The notes under the pieces are model-generated. The model was given only the letters and a program-made list of their open reading frames with translations, was not told the DNA's origin and made no database searches. Positions 60,498 to 64,000 of a DNA stretch of 64,000 nt are shown here, piece after piece. The first letter of the stretch is position 1; the number at the start of each line of letters is the position of its first letter. The DNA is from an uncultured Eggerthella sp. (GTDB lineage Bacteria > Actinomycetota > Coriobacteriia > Coriobacteriales > Eggerthellaceae), in the NCBI GenBank assembly GCA_900553605.1, contig USDX01000001.1, positions 1-64,000 of the forward strand. The letters are read 5' to 3'. The position numbers were made by a program, and so were the translations under genes.

Positions 60498-60535
60498 AAC
60501 GGACCCGGAGCCTTGCCTTCGGGTCCGTTATTTAT
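60498..60535 (+). terminator. trp operon terminator
   Basis: Perfect 10-bp stem AACGGACCCG (60498-60507) with CGGGTCCGTT (60520-60529), followed by ATTTATT. Confidence 0.88.
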
Positions 60536-60786
60536 TGGGGGAGGGCGGGTTGTTGCGGCACTCCCTTAACCGAGGATTGCCGCTGCCGGAATGCTTGATT
60601 GCGAGAGCCGGTCCGTTTCGCTGCATCGACTCGGAGTGCCTTGAAAGAACGTGCATGGATTTGGCGTGGTTATCAAGCGATGAAACGGTGACGGCTTGGT
60701 CAAGAATGAGTGAAGAGCGCGTGGAAGGGGTGGCACTCTGCATTCAGGCTGCTAGGTTGGAAAGCCGAGAGAAAGGAAACGCATCG
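60536..60786. other. Intergenic region after the trp operon
   Basis: 251 bases. The reading frame of the next gene runs back through it, but a good ribosome-binding site and a family-like start occur only at 60787. No promoter consensus stands out. Confidence 0.5.
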
Positions 60787-61773
60787 ATGGCGAATTCGGT
60801 TCAGCAAAGTGGCGATGGTGCTAAGAAGGGCAAACTGGCGGTATTGTTCGAAGATCTTTCGATTGCTCAGGTGATTGCTGGCGCCCTAGCAGCTGCAACG
60901 GTGTTTTTGCTGTCTTCCGTTATCGGTGTTGCCGGCTCATTGATCGGCGCGGCGGTTGGCTCGATCGTTTCTGCCGTTTCCTCTCAGGTGTATAAGAAGA
61001 TGCTGTCCGCTTCTGCCGACAAGATTCGCGATGTTGCGCCAGATGGAGCATCGGCAAATCAGGCGGATCCCAACGAAACGCGTTTGATGGAGCCTGTTTC
61101 ATCGAGTGAAACCCGCGTTATCGATTCGGGGAAGGTTGCCGCAAGTGCAACGAAGGTTATGGGCGCCGATGATATTCGTTACCAAGCCAACGCTTCGTTG
61201 GATAAGGTGGTAGATCCTGCGCTGCAACGTGCGCATGTGCGTCGTCGTCGCAAGGCTCGCGTTCAGCGGAGCGTGATCATTGTTTCTATCGTTTCCGCGC
61301 TGATTGCCATTGTGGTTTCGGCAGGGCTTATCCATGTGTTCACCGATGGTCAGGGCATTGGTGAAAAGACGGAGCCTATATTCACGGCAAGTGAAGCATC
61401 CCAGGCAAAACAAGGCTCTTCGGCTGCCAACGGCGCTGCGAAGGAAACAGCTGCCAATGAATCGACGTCCTCTAAGTCGAACGAAGGCTCATCTCAGTCG
61501 GGAAAATCCTCGAGTGCCGATTCGTCTAACTCCTCCACTTCGGCTAGTGGCAGCGGTTCTGGCTCGGGATCTTCGGACTCTTCTGCCTCATCAAATGGTG
61601 GATCATCGTCTTCTGACAGCAGTTCGGAGAATGCCGGATCTTCATCGAAGCCAGGTTCTGGTTCGTCGGGCAGTGGCAATTCGGGATCTTCTTCTGGAAA
61701 CGGCTCTTCTGGTTCGGGTTCGTCTTCTGGCTCTTCCGGCAGCGGTTCCCCCTCTGCTGGTTCTGGCAATTAA
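60787..61773 (+). CDS. Membrane protein with Ser/Gly-rich tail
   Basis: A 328-residue protein. An N-terminal cytoplasmic segment is followed by a glycine-rich hydrophobic helix pair (about 27-62, IAQVIAGALAAATVFLLSSVIGVAG), a charged middle and another membrane helix at about 160-180 (IVSIVSALIAIVVSAGLIHV). A long extracellular tail (about 200-328) is almost pure Ser/Gly/Asn. AGAAAGGAAAC precedes the ATG. I do not recognise the family. The tail suits a wall-spanning stalk, but no sorting signal is present. Confidence 0.8.
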   Translation: MANSVQQSGDGAKKGKLAVLFEDLSIAQVIAGALAAATVFLLSSVIGVAGSLIGAAVGSIVSAVSSQVYKKMLSASADKIRDVAPDGASANQADPNETRLMEPVSSSETRVIDSGKVAASATKVMGADDIRYQANASLDKVVDPALQRAHVRRRRKARVQRSVIIVSIVSALIAIVVSAGLIHVFTDGQGIGEKTEPIFTASEASQAKQGSSAANGAAKETAANESTSSKSNEGSSQSGKSSSADSSNSSTSASGSGSGSGSSDSSASSNGGSSSSDSSSENAGSSSKPGSGSSGSGNSGSSSGNGSSGSGSSSGSSGSGSPSAGSGN

Positions 61774-61918
61774 TGGACACCAGGCATCACAGGCGTAATT
61801 GCTGCTCCGGCTCGCCTCTATTGTCTGATTAGGCTTTTGCGGCTTTCATTTCCCTTACGTCGGCGCTTGCGACATGCGGAAAAGGGTATGATGGTAGTTC
61901 TAAGGAAAGGAACGCCCC

Positions 61919-62260
61919 ATGGCTCTTGTTGCCCGACTTCTTCAGTCGTTACCGCTTGTCATAGTGCTGGTCATTCTAGCTCTGGTTATCTATTTTGTGG
62001 TGTCATGGGCTCGTTCGCCTGAGCGCGCAAAGGAAGTGCTCATCAAGTTTTTCACCGTGTTCAATTCGATTCTTTCGATTTTCTTCCTTTTGGCAACTGC
62101 GTATGCGTTCTTCGAAGGCAATCAGCCAGTATTGGAGCTTACGGTTTCGTTCCTGGTGGTTGCGGTGTTGGCCCTTGTTATCACCCGTGTCTGCCGCTGG
62201 CGCTTCGTGAAGAACCACCCCCATTACAGGGATAAAAGCCAGAGAGTTACTTTCTTATAG
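61919..62260 (+). CDS. Small membrane protein
   Basis: A 113-residue protein with three hydrophobic segments (about 8-30, 42-64, 70-92) and a basic C-terminus (CRWRFVKNHPHYRDK). AAAGGAAC precedes the ATG. Unknown function; it has its own terminator. Similar short integral proteins are common in Coriobacteriia, but I cannot place it in a named family. Confidence 0.8.
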   Translation: MALVARLLQSLPLVIVLVILALVIYFVVSWARSPERAKEVLIKFFTVFNSILSIFFLLATAYAFFEGNQPVLELTVSFLVVAVLALVITRVCRWRFVKNHPHYRDKSQRVTFL

Positions 62261-62298
62261 AAAAGGCGACCCTGCCTGAATTGAGCCCCTGATGTTGG

Positions 62299-62330
62299 AC
62301 CCAGAATGAAGATTCATTCTGGGTCTATTT
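62299..62330 (+). terminator. Terminator after the 113-residue gene
   Basis: Perfect 12-bp stem ACCCAGAATGAA (62299-62310) with TTCATTCTGGGT (62313-62324), then CTATTTTG. Confidence 0.88.
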
Positions 62331-62618
62331 TGCGTTAGGAGCAGGCCGAGGTAGGCGGTTGGTTGCTGGGACGACTGACCTGTTTGGCGTAGGCAACGCA
62401 TTGTCCCCGCAATTGACTCCCTTCCTGAATGCCGTTAGACGAATTCAATAAAGTGTTGGGTTTTTGAGGGCTTGAACAACGGGATGCTTTCATGCGGGTA
62501 ACCGTACCGTCTGGCTTTGCTGAAGCGCGCTGGGAGAGCGTCATACTGATGGTTATAAGGTGGGTGACCGAATGCGAGCGAGCAAAGCTTGTCCGTCTAT
62601 CGCCAAGGGGGAACAACT
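62331..62618. other. Intergenic region upstream of the MarR-like gene
   Basis: About 290 bases with no gene, no clear promoter consensus and no repeat. Only the ribosome-binding site AAGGGGGAA of the next gene stands out. Confidence 0.5.
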
Positions 62619-63212
62619 GTGAGCACTGTTGACAAGAAACTCATGGGGCAAATGCTCCGATTTGCCAAAACCGTTGTAATCACCAGCGCGAATGCAAAGG
62701 AAGGCACTTCGGTTTCCGATTGCGAAAAGCCTGGCAAGCGCGATGCTCAATATCTGCGCGCTATTATGGAACGAGGGCTTCGGACCCTGCCCCTTGAGCA
62801 GCGCGTTCTTTCCGAGGCTGCCTTTGACAAGCGCGCATTCGACCTGGGCAAAGTATTCGTTATTCGCCAGTTGGGCATTTGGGAAATGATGAGCTACGAA
62901 ACCTTGCGTCGCGATAGCGAGTACGTGGCTTTTCCTGAATTGCTTGATGGCATGGAAAAAGAGGGCCTGGTAAAGCGCATCGTCGATACCGTCGATGGGA
63001 AAGATAACGATGTGGTCATGCTTGCCGAAGCCGGCAAGCAGATGTTTTCCGAACAAGAAGATGCTCTAGAAAAGCGCGCCGAAGAATTATTCGGCAATCT
63101 CACCGAGGGCGAAAAGATGCAGCTCTATCTACTGCTGCGCAAGGTTCAGGGAACCCCTGCATACGAGTCGGAATCTCCTTCCGATGTGCGCAAACAAGCA
63201 GGAATTGCATAA
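62619..63212 (+). CDS. MarR-like winged-helix protein
   Basis: A 197-residue cytoplasmic protein. The middle (about 70-145) looks like a winged helix (VIRQLGIWEMMSYETLRR, LLDGMEKEGLVKRIVD) and the C-terminal helix (LFGNLTEGEKMQLYLLLRKV) is like that of MarR regulators. The start is GTG at 62619, just behind the strong AAGGGGGAA. The N-terminal 65 residues are not typical MarR. No obvious target neighbour; the gene stands alone. Confidence 0.7.
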   Translation: MSTVDKKLMGQMLRFAKTVVITSANAKEGTSVSDCEKPGKRDAQYLRAIMERGLRTLPLEQRVLSEAAFDKRAFDLGKVFVIRQLGIWEMMSYETLRRDSEYVAFPELLDGMEKEGLVKRIVDTVDGKDNDVVMLAEAGKQMFSEQEDALEKRAEELFGNLTEGEKMQLYLLLRKVQGTPAYESESPSDVRKQAGIA

Positions 63213-63380
63213 CTGAAGTTGGGTTCAAATCCAAAAACGAGTTAAATGGGTGCTATTGCATCCCTGTTGCACGCGAGCTGGAAGCGACAACAGTCTTGGC
63301 GTTGGTCGTTGAGGCGATTTTCTTGCATTCTGCACGGTAGGCGAGTGGCTTTCGCAGTGTTTTGCCTAGCGTGCTGTCGC
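63213..63380. other. Convergent intergenic region
   Basis: 168 bases between the MarR-like and LysR genes, without a gene or a clear terminator. Confidence 0.5.
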
Positions 63381-64000
63381 TTACTCTTTTGGCGAATACG
63401 AGCACTCGATGGGCACGATACGCTCCAGCTCGGCGGTGCGGCTCTTTACGTAGTCAAGAAAAGCCGTTTCGGTAGGCGAGAAATCTTTATCTTTGCGATA
63501 GACCAGGCCAACTGCATGAAACGGGTCTTTTAGCTCGGTGATGGGGAGAACGCTTACTTGATCGCGGATGTCTCCCTCGATGGTATCGAGCATCAGCGCC
63601 ACCAGGCGCATGTCGGCCAGTACCTGCACGGCTCCGTTTACCTCATCTTCGAATGCTTGGTAGCACTTGAAGCCATATTGCTTTGAAAGCTCTTTGAAGG
63701 GGTAGTAGGTTAAAGCGCTGTCGCGATATGAAACAATGGGGTAGTTCTTCAAATCGGTTAGCGAAATGGACTTTTGGCTGGCCAAGGGCATATTGGAGTT
63801 TGCTACCACCACTGCGTTCTGGAAGAGGACGGGGATGAATTCAAGTTCCTCTTCATCGGGCAGCCGCCCGCAGATCGCCATGTCGATCCTTCCCTCCAAT
63901 ACTGCTTTTGAGCAGTTGAAGGTGCTGCATTCTTCCACCAAATCAAAATTGACAATGCTGCCATGGGCGGTTACGAAGTTTGAAAGAAGCTGCGGCAGAA
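63381..64000 (-). CDS. LysR-family regulator, C-terminal part (cut by window end)
   Basis: The frame is open to the right edge, so the N-terminal helix-turn-helix lies outside. What is seen is the substrate-binding domain: LPQLLSNFVTAHGSIVNFDLVEE at the edge, then GRIDMAICG, ISLTDLKNYPIVSY and VGLVYRKDKDFSPTETAFLDYV, the typical LysR inducer-binding pattern. The C-terminus is complete. Ligand and target genes are unknown. Confidence 0.9.
   Translation of the reverse strand, partial: LPQLLSNFVTAHGSIVNFDLVEECSTFNCSKAVLEGRIDMAICGRLPDEEELEFIPVLFQNAVVVANSNMPLASQKSISLTDLKNYPIVSYRDSALTYYPFKELSKQYGFKCYQAFEDEVNGAVQVLADMRLVALMLDTIEGDIRDQVSVLPITELKDPFHAVGLVYRKDKDFSPTETAFLDYVKSRTAELERIVPIECSYSPKE

Noticed and set aside
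61494..61769. 91-residue acidic minus-strand frame
   Set aside because: It is the antisense of the Ser/Gly-rich tail and has biased composition because of that.
63225..63245. T-loop-like GGGTTCAAATCC
   Set aside because: One mismatch in the stem, and upstream is the MarR-like gene with no room for the rest of a tRNA.

Overview
The window looks like chromosomal DNA of an anaerobic, gut-type actinobacterium, most likely class Coriobacteriia, family Eggerthellaceae. This is inferred from moderately high GC, rubrerythrin plus a PerR-type repressor, 2-hydroxyacyl-CoA dehydratase/activase proteins, a sortase-anchored Cna-B surface protein, DUF4430 surface proteins and the TIGR03915/TIGR03916 pair. 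I cannot name a species. There is no rRNA, convincing tRNA, CRISPR array, prophage or intact insertion sequence. Mobile-type DNA is limited to short palindromic (REPIN-like) elements and two other inverted-repeat elements.

Layout. 1-560 is G-rich degenerate DNA. 563-1668 holds a perR-rbr peroxide-defence operon (minus strand) with its own operator. 1789-1937 holds a structured, pseudoknotted RNA candidate. 1974-3221 is an RNA m5U methyltransferase. 3407-9954 is a cobalamin-riboswitch operon: a DUF4430/beta-propeller surface protein, a second DUF4430 protein, EcfT, a fused EcfA-EcfA and an S component. 10106-12517 encodes MarR and an MFS-CBS fusion transporter. 12774-15995 is a three-gene 2-hydroxyacyl-CoA dehydratase/activase set. 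16556-19882 is a large Cna-B surface adhesin.

20113-24006 is a thiol cluster: cysteine synthase, a glutamate-cysteine ligase family protein, an Rrf2 regulator and a C26 peptidase. 24044-29290 is a TetR regulator and a 1521-residue fused activase/dehydratase-type protein. 29599-31793 is a phasin-like protein plus a UbiB kinase. 32847-35545 carries methionine/cysteine metabolism (MetE-like, MetY). 35891-38142 is the DNA repair/modification radical-SAM pair. 38838-41221 is a P1B metal ATPase with a small PacL/DUF1490-like partner. 46537-48822 is a Pit phosphate transporter, a small membrane protein and a universal stress protein. 53171-60529 is a complete trpEGDCFBA operon under a tryptophan T-box. 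The end holds Ser/Gly-rich and small membrane proteins, a MarR-like regulator and a LysR regulator cut by the window edge.

The best candidate for an under-described system is the cobalamin-controlled operon at 3407-9954. Two surface proteins with a domain related to the C-terminal domain of transcobalamin/intrinsic factor are co-transcribed with a complete dedicated ECF transporter, which suggests a surface capture-and-import route for vitamin B12. Also notable are the two pseudoknot-forming noncoding regions (1789-1937 and 46415-46495), REPINs that bracket terminators and supply protein C-termini, a 23-bp inverted repeat inside the trp operon, and the split and fused versions of the dehydratase-activase system.
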